Of a stretch of 64,000 bases of DNA, positions 36,975-46,577 are shown one piece after another. A program made the translations under genes and the position numbers. Source of the DNA: Bacteroidota bacterium (lineage in GTDB: Bacteria; Bacteroidota; Bacteroidia; Chitinophagales; Saprospiraceae); NCBI GenBank assembly GCA_003045895.1, contig PZPC01000008.1:45681-109680 (forward strand). The letters are read 5' to 3'. The notes below the pieces were generated by a model. It did no database searches, was not told the origin of the DNA, and saw only the letters and a program-made list of their open reading frames with translations. Position 1 is the first letter of the stretch; every line of letters begins with the position of its first letter.

Positions 36975-39737
36975 TTATGGCTTATCTACCTTATTCTTGG
37001 CAAAGTCACCAGCCTTGATCACAACCATTTTGTTGGGGTCGAGGTATTTTTTCATGGCGGCATTCACTTCTTTTACCGTCAGGGCCATTACGCGCGCCTC
37101 CATGTCTTTATTCCAGGACATATCACGATCCAGGTAGAGATTGGTATTCAACTGACCTGCCAGCGAACGATCCTGGGCCCGGGCTACGCCCTGGCTTTGG
37201 CTCCAACCACTCTTAGCGGCCACCAATTCCTCGTCGGTAAAACCATCCGCCAGTACTTTGGCAATCTCTTCGAAGAAGGCTTTCTCTACGGCCGCCACAT
37301 TTTCGGGTGCGAAGAAAGCGTACCCACCTAACATGGCAGATTCGTCCTGGTCTTCGGCGTTGAAGAAAGAGCCGACGCCGTAGCTCAGTCCATCCTGTTG
37401 ACGAATCCGGTCAGCCAGACGTGATTTCAGGGCACCGCCGCCGAGCATGTAATTGCCGATCAACACCGCCGGATAATCCGGACTGTTGGTGCTTAACTTC
37501 ATTTTCTGTCCGGCCAGGAACCAGGCATTGGCTTTGTCGGGTGTTTCAAATTCAACGTCCTGCTTTTCGGGCTGGAAAAAAACCTCTTCCAGGCGTTCGT
37601 AGCGGGTGGGGCTTTTCCACTGGGCAAAATTGCTTTCCAGTTTAGCCGTAATTTCCGCTTCATCGAAATCCCCTACCACCGCAATAGTCGCGTCGGAAGC
37701 ACCGAAGAAATTGGCATGAAAAGCCTTAACGTCGTCCAGGGTGAGGGCGTTGACCGCGGCTACTTCCTCGTCAAAATTCATGGTATAGCGAGGATCCGTA
37801 GGGCTGTAGTTGTTCATCCGGCGGCCCAGTTCCGTCATGGCAATAGCCTGGGGCTCGGAGCGATTTTCTTCCAGCGAAGCCAGTTGCTCCTGCTTGAGCT
37901 TTTCAAACTCGTCGGCGGGAAAATTAGCGGAGCGCATCATTTCACCCACCAGGTCAATTACTTCGGGCAACTTTTCCCGATCGGTTTCGATGAGGGCAAA
38001 GGCGCCTTCGGCATCACCACCGACCCGGATAGAGGCCTTGAGTTCGTCCAGTTTATCTTCAATTTGCTGGCGGGTCATGCTGGTGGTACCTTTATCGAGC
38101 ATCATGCCGGCAAAAGCAGCAGCCATTTGTTGTCCTTTGAGGCTACGTGGATCCCCAAAACGCAGGGACAACCGCGCAACAACGGCATCGGCACGACTTT
38201 CCTTCGCGAGGAAGGCATATTCCATCCCACCCTTGAACTTTTCTTGCTTGGTGCGAAGGTCAATATTGTCGTAGGAAGGATCGAAGGCTTCTCCTTCAGC
38301 GACCAACTCCCGTCCGGCATAACCATCGACCATGGCGCTGATGTTGGGCACGTCGGGGATGTCCGCCCGCTCGGGACTTTCGGTGGGCAGGAAGCGACCA
38401 ACGGTGCGGTTGCTGGGCAGAAAATACCGCTTAGCTACGGCGGCCACTTGTTCGGATGTCACCTGCTCGAGGCGATCGCGGTAGATGAAGCCCAACCGCC
38501 AGTCGCCCTGGGCGATGAACTCGCTGATCAGGCGACCAACCCGGTCACTTTCGCGGCTCTGCAAATTGAAATCCTTGAGTAAGCGATTTTTGGCGCGCTC
38601 TACTTCCTCCGCGGTGGGTGGATTATTTTTGACGGCATCCAGCGTTGACAACATAGCCTCCTCGGCCTCAGCCAGGTCTTTGTCTTTGAGGACATCGGCA
38701 CTGAAGTACACAAAACCGGGTTCTGCCAGTCCGGCCGCCCAGCCAAACTGAGAAGAAGCCTTACCGGAACCTACGAGCGACTCGTACAAACGGCCACTGG
38801 GTTCGCTGGTGAGTACTTCCGTCAAGACATCAATGGCCGGATAATCCTGGTGGCTACCCGGCGCAATGTGGTAAGCGGAACTGATAACCTGCACATCACC
38901 CACTCTTTTGAGGTCGGCATAGCGTTCACCGTCCTGAATAGGTTCCCGCGTATAGGTAGGAATGAGTTTCCGCTCCGGCTTAGGAATCTTAGCGAAGGTT
39001 TCGTTGATCATACCCAGGGCAGTCATGGGGTCAAACTTGCCCGCAATGATCAAAAAGGAATTGTCAGGCTGGTAGTATTTGCGGTAAAACCCCTGCAAAC
39101 GGTCGATCGGAACGTTCTCGAGGTCGGCGCGCGCACCGATGGTTGATTTGCCATAGTTGTGCCAGAGGTAGGCCGTAGACAAGACCCGCTCCATCAACAC
39201 CCTACTGGGGCTGTTTTCGCCCATCTCGAATTCATTGCGCACCACCGTCATTTCGCTCTTGAGGTCATCACCGGAAATGTAGGAATTGACCATGCGGTCG
39301 GCTTCCATTTCCAGTGCCCAACGGAGGTTTTCGTCAGAAGAACTGACGGTTTCAAAGTAATTGGTCCGGTCGTACCAGGTGGTACCGTTGAAGCGGGCAC
39401 CGTGCTCATTGAGTTCTTTGGGAATATCCGGGTGGTTGGGCGTACCCTTGAACACCAGGTGTTCCAGCAGGTGGGCCATACCCGTCTCGCCGTAAGCTTC
39501 GTGGCGGGAACCTACTAGGTAGGTTACGTTGACCGTTACGGTTGGCTTAGACTGGTCGGGGAACAGTAAAATATGCAGGCCGTTGGCCTCAATGACATAT
39601 TCTGTAATTCCTTCTACCGAGGCCAATTTTTGGATGCCAGGTGGTAAGGTTTTGTTTTGTGCAGTCACGACCGCACTAAAAGAAAGCGTAAAAAACAGGG
39701 CTAGGGTTAACCCCAATTGGAGGATTTTGTTCATCAT
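36975..39737 (-). CDS. M16-family zinc metallopeptidase (pitrilysin type, two-domain)
   Basis: A 920-residue exported protease. Signal peptide ~1-27 (ending VTAQ). The inverted zinc motif HLLEH is at 89-93 (H89, E92 as catalytic Glu, H93). A second M16 half without the zinc motif occupies the C-terminal half, including GLSYGVGSFF, as in two-domain M16 proteins. It should degrade peptides in the periplasm. The frame opens with TTG at 39740, followed by two ATGs; the first ATG at 39737 is used. Stands alone between a terminator and the YhhQ-type gene. Confidence 0.95.
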   Translation of the reverse strand: MMNKILQLGLTLALFFTLSFSAVVTAQNKTLPPGIQKLASVEGITEYVIEANGLHILLFPDQSKPTVTVNVTYLVGSRHEAYGETGMAHLLEHLVFKGTPNHPDIPKELNEHGARFNGTTWYDRTNYFETVSSSDENLRWALEMEADRMVNSYISGDDLKSEMTVVRNEFEMGENSPSRVLMERVLSTAYLWHNYGKSTIGARADLENVPIDRLQGFYRKYYQPDNSFLIIAGKFDPMTALGMINETFAKIPKPERKLIPTYTREPIQDGERYADLKRVGDVQVISSAYHIAPGSHQDYPAIDVLTEVLTSEPSGRLYESLVGSGKASSQFGWAAGLAEPGFVYFSADVLKDKDLAEAEEAMLSTLDAVKNNPPTAEEVERAKNRLLKDFNLQSRESDRVGRLISEFIAQGDWRLGFIYRDRLEQVTSEQVAAVAKRYFLPSNRTVGRFLPTESPERADIPDVPNISAMVDGYAGRELVAEGEAFDPSYDNIDLRTKQEKFKGGMEYAFLAKESRADAVVARLSLRFGDPRSLKGQQMAAAFAGMMLDKGTTSMTRQQIEDKLDELKASIRVGGDAEGAFALIETDREKLPEVIDLVGEMMRSANFPADEFEKLKQEQLASLEENRSEPQAIAMTELGRRMNNYSPTDPRYTMNFDEEVAAVNALTLDDVKAFHANFFGASDATIAVVGDFDEAEITAKLESNFAQWKSPTRYERLEEVFFQPEKQDVEFETPDKANAWFLAGQKMKLSTNSPDYPAVLIGNYMLGGGALKSRLADRIRQQDGLSYGVGSFFNAEDQDESAMLGGYAFFAPENVAAVEKAFFEEIAKVLADGFTDEELVAAKSGWSQSQGVARAQDRSLAGQLNTNLYLDRDMSWNKDMEARVMALTVKEVNAAMKKYLDPNKMVVIKAGDFAKNKVDKP

Positions 39738-39863
39738 CAAGTAACTTGGTTAGCTAATATATTTGGTGTTAAAGATAAGTCAAAATTAGACCTTCTTCAT
39801 TAAGAGAACCAACGTTTGGCGGCAAGGTTGCAGTACATCAGGGGGAAAATGATGCAAAATTGG

Positions 39864-40703
39864 TTAATTCCAGGTGGTGGCTGCCAATTTCATGCGCGCG
39901 GACAAGTCTGGTCCGATGAATCGTTCAATGCCAGCATGAACCCAGTAAATGACCGGCGTAAGCACAATGGCCATGGTAAATTTATACGTGTACTGCACCG
40001 TAGCAACGGCTAACAATTGCCCCCACGACCAGGGCGTAAATTGCCCCGTGATCTCTGGGCCCCATTTGAAGGCAATAATCAAAACGACGAAAGTATCCAC
40101 CAGTTGGGAAATGACGGTAGATCCTGTAGCACGTAACCAGATCATCTTTTCACCGGTAACTTCCTTGATCCGGTGAAAACTGACCACATCCGTTAGCTGC
40201 GACAGCAAAAAGGCCGACAGCGAAGCTACGATCATGAGCATGCCCTGCCCAAAGACCGCACGAAAAGCCGCCTGCATACTGGGTACGCCGTTGGCCTGGT
40301 ACTGGGTTTGCCACCAATCTGCCGGCGCCAGGGAAATGGCCGCATAGATCATGATGAAGGCGTAGCTGATCAGCCCCATGGTGAGCAAACTCAATAGGCG
40401 GATACCGCGTTTGCCGTAGTACTCATTGATGATGTCGGTCATCACAAAGACTACCGGCCAGAGGAGTACCCCAGCCGAGAACTGCAACGCGCCCACCTGA
40501 CCAAAGAGATTGAAATTGAAGGGTGGCCAACCAAACGTATCCTCGAGGGCAAATATCTTTACCCCAATAAATTCGGCTACCAGCGCATTGGTTACAAAAA
40601 AGCCCCCGAGAATGATAAACAACAAGGTGGGCCGGTGCGCTGCTACGTTGGCGAAATCGACTTCAACAGCAGACACTTTTTTTTCATCAACAGTCTTTTT
40701 CAT
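39864..40703 (-). CDS. VUT-family queuosine-precursor transporter
   Basis: A 279-residue integral membrane protein of the YhhQ/VUT family, which imports queuosine precursors (preQ0/preQ1) for tRNA modification. About six helices; the conserved region VFVMTDIINEYYGKRG and SQLVDTFVVLIIAFKWG match the family. The N-terminal ~25 residues are charged. The ATG at 40703 is used rather than an upstream non-ATG start at 40715. The substrate is inferred from the family; no queuosine gene is adjacent. Confidence 0.9.
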   Translation of the reverse strand: MKKTVDEKKVSAVEVDFANVAAHRPTLLFIILGGFFVTNALVAEFIGVKIFALEDTFGWPPFNFNLFGQVGALQFSAGVLLWPVVFVMTDIINEYYGKRGIRLLSLLTMGLISYAFIMIYAAISLAPADWWQTQYQANGVPSMQAAFRAVFGQGMLMIVASLSAFLLSQLTDVVSFHRIKEVTGEKMIWLRATGSTVISQLVDTFVVLIIAFKWGPEITGQFTPWSWGQLLAVATVQYTYKFTMAIVLTPVIYWVHAGIERFIGPDLSARMKLAATTWN

Positions 40704-40913
40704 AGGAAACACCAAATTGAACAGTTGCCTGAGCAGCCTCGGTTAAAGGAAGTAATAACCGCAATTAAATGGTATTTTTCTACCTTAGTTTAGTGAATAG
40801 CAAATTTCACGGTAAATAATTCGCACGTCCTGTAGCTACTCGTTTTAAGGGCAAAATCTTTCCGGGCAATAAGAATCTGGCAGGTAGGCCTAACTTTCCC
40901 CGCATTATGCTGT

Positions 40914-40921
40914 TACCTTTG
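40914..40921 (+). promoter_or_regulatory. Putative -7 promoter box for hscA
   Basis: TACCTTTG, a full match to TAnnTTTG, 19 bases before the ATG at 40941. Only a TTTC is present at about the right distance upstream. Confidence 0.45.
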
Positions 40922-40940
40922 CAACAGACAAAATTAGGAC

Positions 40941-42800
40941 ATGGCAAAATTATCGATAGACCTGAAGGCAGGTAAACTGAAAGACGAACGCGACGTGATT
41001 GTGGGTATTGACCTGGGCACCACCAACAGCCTGGTGGCCTACATGGTCAACGGGCAAGCCGTAGCCGTGAAAGATGCAGCCGGAAAAAGCACCCTGGTGC
41101 CCTCTGTGGTACACTTCAACGCGGATCAGGAAGTCCTGGTCGGTGATGCTGCTAAAGAAAAGTTGATCACCGATCCTGCTCATACCATCTATTCGGTGAA
41201 GCGGCTAATGGGTAAGTCCTTTGGTGACATTTCTAATTTTGAACAATATTTTGGTTATAAAATAATCGACGAAGACACCGAAAGCCTGGTAAAAATCCGG
41301 GTTGCCGATCGCTTCTTCACCCCGATTGAACTCTCCGCAGAGATTCTCAAAGAATTGAAGCGTCGCATCGAAGGAGTCCTTCAGGCCCCGGTCTCCAAGG
41401 CCGTCATCACCGTACCTGCGTACTTCAATGATGCCCAACGCCAGGCTACGCGCGACGCGGGCAAACTGGCCGGATTGGATGTGTTGCGCATTGTCAACGA
41501 ACCCACGGCGGCCAGCCTGGCCTACGGTATTGGCCTGGACCAGGAAGCCGAAGGACAAAAAATTGCCGTCTATGACCTGGGCGGTGGCACTTTCGACATC
41601 TCGATTCTTTCGATAGAAAATGGCATTTTCGAAGTATTGTCTACCAATGGTGATACTTTTCTGGGCGGTGACGATTTTGACCGGGCGATCATCGATCACT
41701 GGTTGGCGGTAAATGACATTCCAGCCAGCCGGATCCAGAAAGACAAACATTTGGGTCAGACCATCCGCCTGGAAGCCGAGCGCGCCAAGAAAGCCCTCAG
41801 CACGGCCGACCATTACACCGGAAGCCTGGATGATTGGCAGATCACCCTCAGCCGGGAGCAGTTCGAAACGTTGGTTACGCCCCTGGTCGATCGTACCATT
41901 GTAGCCTGTAACCAGGCGTTGGCCGACGCGGGTCTGGCAACCTCCGCTGTTGACCACGTAGTGATGGTAGGTGGATCTACCCGCATGCCCCTGGTGAAGC
42001 AGCGCGTAGCAAAATGTTTTGGCCGGGAAGTAAACGCCCAGCTCAACCCGGACGAAGTGGTAGCGCTGGGCGCCGCTATTCAGGCGGATATCCTGGCAGG
42101 TAACCAACAAGATATTTTGTTGTTGGACATTACGCCGTTGTCACTGGGTATTGAAACCGTGGGTGGGTTGATGGACGTGATCGTCCCCCGCAACAGCAAA
42201 GTACCCGCCAAGGTAGGCCGGCAGTATACCACCTCCGTCGACGGCCAGACCAACCTAAAAATTGCCGTCTACCAGGGGGAGCGCGACCTCGTGGAACACA
42301 ACCGCAAATTAGGCGAATTCGTCCTGCGTGGTATCCCCCCCATGCCGGCGGGATTACCCAAAATAGAAATCCACTTTTACCTGGATGCCGACGGTATCCT
42401 GAAGGTTAAAGCAACAGAGTTGCGCTCAAACGTAGCCACCGAGATTGAGATTCGTTCGCAATATGGTATCAGTGAAGAAGATATGGCCAGAATGTTGATC
42501 GACTCCATCCAAAACGCCCAGTCGGACATGGCCACCCGGGCACTGCTGGAAGCCCGTAATGAGGCCAATAATATTTTACTGGCTACCACCAAATTCCTGG
42601 TGCAGAACAAGTCATGGCTAGCGGCCGCAGCAAGCGCAGAAATCAGTCGGCTGGCGGAAGAATTGCGACAAGCAACAGCAGCCACCGACAAGGACGCGAT
42701 CAACAAGGCCATGGAAACGTTGAACGAATACGCCCGCCCGCTGGCCCAGGATGCGTTGGAGAAAAACATTGCGCAAGCGATGAAAGGCGAAAAGGTGTAA
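40941..42800 (+). CDS. hscA: Hsp70-family chaperone, HscA type
   Basis: A 619-residue Hsp70. The N-terminus carries ~20 residues before [13 protein letters not shown], as HscA does, and the region [10 protein letters not shown] and LGGGTFDIS matches. HscA helps hand iron-sulfur clusters from the scaffold IscU to targets. The C-terminus ends without the EEVD-like or long Gly-rich tail of typical DnaK, which also favours HscA; a second DnaK paralogue cannot be excluded. It is a single-gene unit here, convergent with the nitrilase gene, without hscB or isc genes beside it. Confidence 0.85.
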   Translation: MAKLSIDLKAGKLKDERDVIVGIDLGTTNSLVAYMVNGQAVAVKDAAGKSTLVPSVVHFNADQEVLVGDAAKEKLITDPAHTIYSVKRLMGKSFGDISNFEQYFGYKIIDEDTESLVKIRVADRFFTPIELSAEILKELKRRIEGVLQAPVSKAVITVPAYFNDAQRQATRDAGKLAGLDVLRIVNEPTAASLAYGIGLDQEAEGQKIAVYDLGGGTFDISILSIENGIFEVLSTNGDTFLGGDDFDRAIIDHWLAVNDIPASRIQKDKHLGQTIRLEAERAKKALSTADHYTGSLDDWQITLSREQFETLVTPLVDRTIVACNQALADAGLATSAVDHVVMVGGSTRMPLVKQRVAKCFGREVNAQLNPDEVVALGAAIQADILAGNQQDILLLDITPLSLGIETVGGLMDVIVPRNSKVPAKVGRQYTTSVDGQTNLKIAVYQGERDLVEHNRKLGEFVLRGIPPMPAGLPKIEIHFYLDADGILKVKATELRSNVATEIEIRSQYGISEEDMARMLIDSIQNAQSDMATRALLEARNEANNILLATTKFLVQNKSWLAAAASAEISRLAEELRQATAATDKDAINKAMETLNEYARPLAQDALEKNIAQAMKGEKV

Positions 42801-42848
42801 GAGTCGGTCAAATTATTCCACCTGCACTGAATCATTAAACGTCATCCG

Positions 42849-43751
42849 TTAAGTCTTAACCCTGAATTCGAACAAATCCGGCCGGTGGTAATGGCCGGCG
42901 GGCGCAAAATCCAGGCGGCTTTTCACGACCTCATCCAGCGACAGATCGGCCGTCAGTACCCCTTCGGCATCCCAGAGCGGACCGGCGATGATTTCGCCAA
43001 GTGGTGAAATGATGGCACTGCCTCCCCGGCAAAGGTCTTCGTGATCCAGCTGAACCAGCTCGCGCCAGGGTGCGGGGTAATCGGTGCGGCGGAAGTACTG
43101 ATTGGCGCCCAGCACATAGCAACGCCCCTCCTGAGCGATGTGCTGAAGGATAGGAATCCAGGTTGGGCGCGCATCAGCCGTGGGCGCCAGGTATACCTGA
43201 ATGCCCTGTTGGTACAAAGCCATCCGCGCCAGGGGCATCAGGTTTTCCCAGCAGATGAGTCCGCCCAGGCGCCCTAGTTCGGTTGGAAAAACTTGTAGGT
43301 CTTCGGCATTTCCCTCGGCCCAAACGAGGCGTTCCGTTCCCGTAGCTTTCAGTTTGCGGTGCTTGCCAATGAGTCCCTGCACCGGATCGAAATACAGGAG
43401 GGTGCAGTAGAGACTCCCGTTTAGCTCATCGCGTTCCGTTACCCCCATCACCAGAAAAAGCTCATAGTTTTTGGCCCAGGTGGCCAATTGTTGGGTGATC
43501 GTGCCCGGAACAGGCACACTGTTTTCCCAGAAAGCCAGCCAGGCCGCCCGGCCAGCCGGCAGGCGCTGCCCAATGACAGCACCAAAATCGAACCCGCGCG
43601 GATAACCCGGCAGGTAAGACTCCGGAAATAGCAGTAACTTTACCCCTGCCGCTGCTTGTTGAGCAATAATTGCTTCAATTTTTTGCAGGCTCGCTGGCAA
43701 ATCAAAAAAAACTGGCGTACTTTGTACAACACCTACTTTATAATGATCCAT
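42849..43751 (-). CDS. Nitrilase-type carbon-nitrogen hydrolase
   Basis: A 300-residue enzyme with the full Glu-Lys-Cys triad: E44 in FPESYLPGYPRG, K133 in GKHRKL and C167 in ICWEN. The spacing and the PRG and CWEN contexts are closest to true nitrilases, which turn nitriles into acids and ammonia, rather than to amidases. Its start is only 11 bases from the start of the divergent yciO-type gene, so the promoters of both must overlap coding sequence or the two genes share a short control region. Confidence 0.92.
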   Translation of the reverse strand: MDHYKVGVVQSTPVFFDLPASLQKIEAIIAQQAAAGVKLLLFPESYLPGYPRGFDFGAVIGQRLPAGRAAWLAFWENSVPVPGTITQQLATWAKNYELFLVMGVTERDELNGSLYCTLLYFDPVQGLIGKHRKLKATGTERLVWAEGNAEDLQVFPTELGRLGGLICWENLMPLARMALYQQGIQVYLAPTADARPTWIPILQHIAQEGRCYVLGANQYFRRTDYPAPWRELVQLDHEDLCRGGSAIISPLGEIIAGPLWDAEGVLTADLSLDEVVKSRLDFAPAGHYHRPDLFEFRVKT

Positions 43752-43762
43752 AATGTTGCTTT

Positions 43763-44389
43763 ATGCTGATAAACATCCATCCTGACAATCCAGAAGACCG
43801 TAAAGTACAACAGGTTGTCGACCAATTGAACAATGGCGGTGTGATTATTTACCCTACCGATACCGTCTACGCTTTGGGTTGTGACCTGATGAATAAAAAT
43901 GCGGTCGAGCGCATCGCCCGCATCCGTCGCCTGGATCCTAAAAAAGCACAGTTTTCCTTTATTTGCGAGAGCATCAGTCAGGTTGCCGAATATGCGGCAC
44001 AAATTGACAACGAAGTTTTCCGGTTGATGAAGCAGCTGTTGCCAGGCCCCTACACCTTCATCCTGAAGGCGAGTCACCAGGTCCCCAAGATTATTCAGGG
44101 TAAGCGATCGAGTATTGGCGTGCGCGTGCCCGAGCACAACATCCCCATTCGGATCGTGCAAATGTTGGGACGCCCGATTATTACGGCCTCTTTGAAGATA
44201 GAAGATGATTTCCTCGAGTACTTTACCGATGCCCAGGACATTGATGATGCCTTCGGCAAACTGGTGGATATCGTCATCGATGGTGGTCCGGGCGGCATGG
44301 ATGCTTCTACCGTTATCGACTGCACCGTACATCCACCCGTTTTGGTGCGCGAGGGTGCGGGATCGATAGACTTTTTAGACTTAAGTTAA
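43763..44389 (+). CDS. YciO-type Sua5/YrdC-family protein
   Basis: A 208-residue protein of the family that makes threonylcarbamoyl-AMP for the t6A modification of tRNA. The N-terminus INIHPDNPEDRKVQQVV closely follows E. coli YciO, and KRSSIGVRVPEHN and PGPYTFILKA are the conserved binding regions. YciO paralogues are not always the main t6A synthase, so the exact role is open. The ATG at 43763 is confirmed by the match at the very N-terminus. 75 bases follow before the SDR gene. Confidence 0.93.
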   Translation: MLINIHPDNPEDRKVQQVVDQLNNGGVIIYPTDTVYALGCDLMNKNAVERIARIRRLDPKKAQFSFICESISQVAEYAAQIDNEVFRLMKQLLPGPYTFILKASHQVPKIIQGKRSSIGVRVPEHNIPIRIVQMLGRPIITASLKIEDDFLEYFTDAQDIDDAFGKLVDIVIDGGPGGMDASTVIDCTVHPPVLVREGAGSIDFLDLS

Positions 44390-44464
44390 AATGCTCAGCG
44401 CCACGGGAACCCTGTCATAGACAGGAGCCTATTAGCGGCCTGGTTCAGCAAACCCAACAACAGC

Positions 44465-45232
44465 ATGATTCAGTACGACTTCCAGGACAAGCGAGTCCTC
44501 ATCACGGGTAGTTCCCGGGGAATAGGCCGGGCAACCGCACAGTTATTCGCCGAAGCAGGTGCAGTGGTGACCGTCCATTACCAACAAAACAAAGCCGCTG
44601 GAGAAGAGTGCCTGGCCTCCCTGCCGGGCCACGGACACCAACTGCGCCAGGCGGATCTGGCACAACCACAAGCGGTAAGAACCCTGGTTCAGGAGGCAGC
44701 AGCCAGCATGGGCGGCCTGGACATATTGGTCAACAATGCCGGGGTTTTCCTGCCCCATCCGGTAGACAGCATGCCTTTTGAGGAATGGCTGGCGGTGTGG
44801 CAGCAAACCATGAATACCAACCTGACGGGAGCAGCCATCGCCGCCTACACCGCCGCCGAAACCATGCGGGCACAAGGGAGCGGAAAAATTATCAACGTGG
44901 GTAGCCGGGGTGCCTTTCGTGGAGAAGCAGCCCAACCGGCGTACGGTGCCAGCAAAGCTGGCCTGCACGCCATGGGGCAAAGCCTGGCCCAGGCGCTGGG
45001 GGGCTACGGTATTACCGTACACACGGTAGCCCCTGGTTTTGTGGAAACGGCCATGGCCCGGCCACACCTGCAGGGAGCTGCTGGCGAAGCCGTGAAGAAA
45101 CAGAGCCCGCTCAACCGGGTAGCCACCGTACTGGACGTGGCGCAAGCCATTTTGTACCTGGCCAGCCCCGAAGCCGAGTTTACCACGGGCTGTATCCTGG
45201 ATCTGAACGGCGCTTCTTATTTGCGGACTTAG
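44465..45232 (+). CDS. Short-chain dehydrogenase/reductase (FabG-like)
   Basis: A 255-residue NAD(P)-dependent oxidoreductase. TGSSRGIG at 14-21 binds the cofactor, NNAG at 90-93 is the structural motif, and S147, Y160 and K164 form the catalytic set (YGASK). It resembles 3-oxoacyl-ACP reductases, but substrates of this family cannot be told from sequence. A promoter for rarA overlaps its last codons. Confidence 0.93.
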   Translation: MIQYDFQDKRVLITGSSRGIGRATAQLFAEAGAVVTVHYQQNKAAGEECLASLPGHGHQLRQADLAQPQAVRTLVQEAAASMGGLDILVNNAGVFLPHPVDSMPFEEWLAVWQQTMNTNLTGAAIAAYTAAETMRAQGSGKIINVGSRGAFRGEAAQPAYGASKAGLHAMGQSLAQALGGYGITVHTVAPGFVETAMARPHLQGAAGEAVKKQSPLNRVATVLDVAQAILYLASPEAEFTTGCILDLNGASYLRT

Positions 45233-45248
45233 CCCAGCTGTATCTTTG
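45221..45248 (+). promoter_or_regulatory. Promoter of rarA, overlapping the end of the SDR gene
   Basis: TTG at 45221-45223 and TATCTTTG at 45241-45248 (full match to TAnnTTTG) are 17 bases apart, the best two-part promoter match in the window. The rarA ATG follows 20 bases later. Confidence 0.7.
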
Positions 45249-45268
45249 CGACCAAAAACCACCCCTTC

Positions 45269-46549
45269 ATGAAACCATTAGCCGAGCGCATGCGCCCCCA
45301 GACGCTGGCGGATTACGTCGGGCAGGAGCACCTGGTGGGCCCTGGCGCTGTATTGGAACGGGCCATTAGCAGTGGACGTTTGCCTTCGTTTATCTTGTGG
45401 GGGCCTCCGGGAGTGGGCAAAACCACCCTGGCCAGGATCATTACCAACCAGCTCGACTTGCCCTTCCACAGCCTTAGCGCCATCAACTCTGGCGTCAAGG
45501 ATGTGCGCGATGCCATCGACAAAGCACGCCGCCAGCAGTTCTTTGACCGACCCAACCCGGTGCTGTTCATTGATGAAATCCATCGTTTTAGTAAATCACA
45601 ACAGGACAGCCTGCTGGGTGCCGTAGAGCAAGGCGTGGTCACGTTGATCGGCGCCACCACCGAGAATCCCAGCTTCGAGGTTATCCCGGCTTTGTTGTCG
45701 CGCACGCAGGTGTACGTACTGCGGGAATTGGGGCCGGAAGACCTGCGCAAAATGGTGGACAAAGCCCTCGCCGAAGATGAGATCCTGAAAACGAAACAAC
45801 TACAGATAACCGAATACGACACGATACTGCAACTGAGTGGTGGCGACGGGCGCAAGCTGTACAACGTGTTGGAACTCGTGACCAGCGAAGCCCAGGACAC
45901 TGGCGAACCACTGGTCATCAGCAACGAATTTGTCCGCACCCGGGTGCAGGAGAACCTGACGCGCTTCGACAAGGGTGGCGAACAGCATTACGACATTGCC
46001 AGCGCTTTCATCAAAAGTATCCGGGGCAGTGATCCCAACGGAGCTATCTACTGGTTGGCCCGCATGGTAGAGGGTGGCGAGGATGTTAAATTTATTGCCC
46101 GCCGGCTGGTCATCTCGGCCGCCGAAGACATTGGGCTGGCCAATCCGAATGCCCTGCTCATGGCCACCACCACCTTTCAGGCCGTACAGGCCGTGGGTTG
46201 GCCCGAGGCGCGAATCATCCTGGCCCAGGCGACCATCTACCTGGCGACTTCGCCGAAAAGCAACGCCGCTTACCTGGCCATCAACGCCGCCCAGCAAAAA
46301 GTGAAGCAAACGGGCACTCTGGCCGTGCCACTGCCCCTGCGCAACGCGCCTACCAAACTGATGAAGGACCTGGATTATGGGGAAGGCTATAAATACGCCC
46401 ACGATTTCCCCGGCAACTTTGTGACCCAGGAGTTTTTACCCACAGAAATCAGCGGCACCGTTTTTTTTCAGCCCCAACAGAACGCCGCTGAAAAATCCAT
46501 CCTGGAACGGCTGGCCCGCTGGTGGAAAGGAAAGTATGGTTACAAATAA
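45269..46549 (+). CDS. rarA: Replication-associated recombination ATPase RarA (MgsA)
   Basis: A 426-residue AAA+ ATPase active at stalled replication forks. Walker A GPPGVGKT at 45-52, Walker B LFIDEIHRF at 99-107 and sensor-1 GATTEN at 128-133 are all present. The N-terminus MKPLAERMRPQTLADYVGQ and the C-terminal PPLRNAPTKLMK-like stretch are family-typical, and the length is normal. Transcribed from its own promoter inside the SDR gene; converges on the glycosyltransferase gene 28 bases away. Confidence 0.97.
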   Translation: MKPLAERMRPQTLADYVGQEHLVGPGAVLERAISSGRLPSFILWGPPGVGKTTLARIITNQLDLPFHSLSAINSGVKDVRDAIDKARRQQFFDRPNPVLFIDEIHRFSKSQQDSLLGAVEQGVVTLIGATTENPSFEVIPALLSRTQVYVLRELGPEDLRKMVDKALAEDEILKTKQLQITEYDTILQLSGGDGRKLYNVLELVTSEAQDTGEPLVISNEFVRTRVQENLTRFDKGGEQHYDIASAFIKSIRGSDPNGAIYWLARMVEGGEDVKFIARRLVISAAEDIGLANPNALLMATTTFQAVQAVGWPEARIILAQATIYLATSPKSNAAYLAINAAQQKVKQTGTLAVPLPLRNAPTKLMKDLDYGEGYKYAHDFPGNFVTQEFLPTEISGTVFFQPQQNAAEKSILERLARWWKGKYGYK

Positions 46550-46577
46550 CAGACACCTACTCCCCTACTGTCGGAGC

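Noticed and set aside
41205..42110. 301-codon antisense frame in hscA
   Set aside because: Shadow of the Hsp70 gene, no own features.
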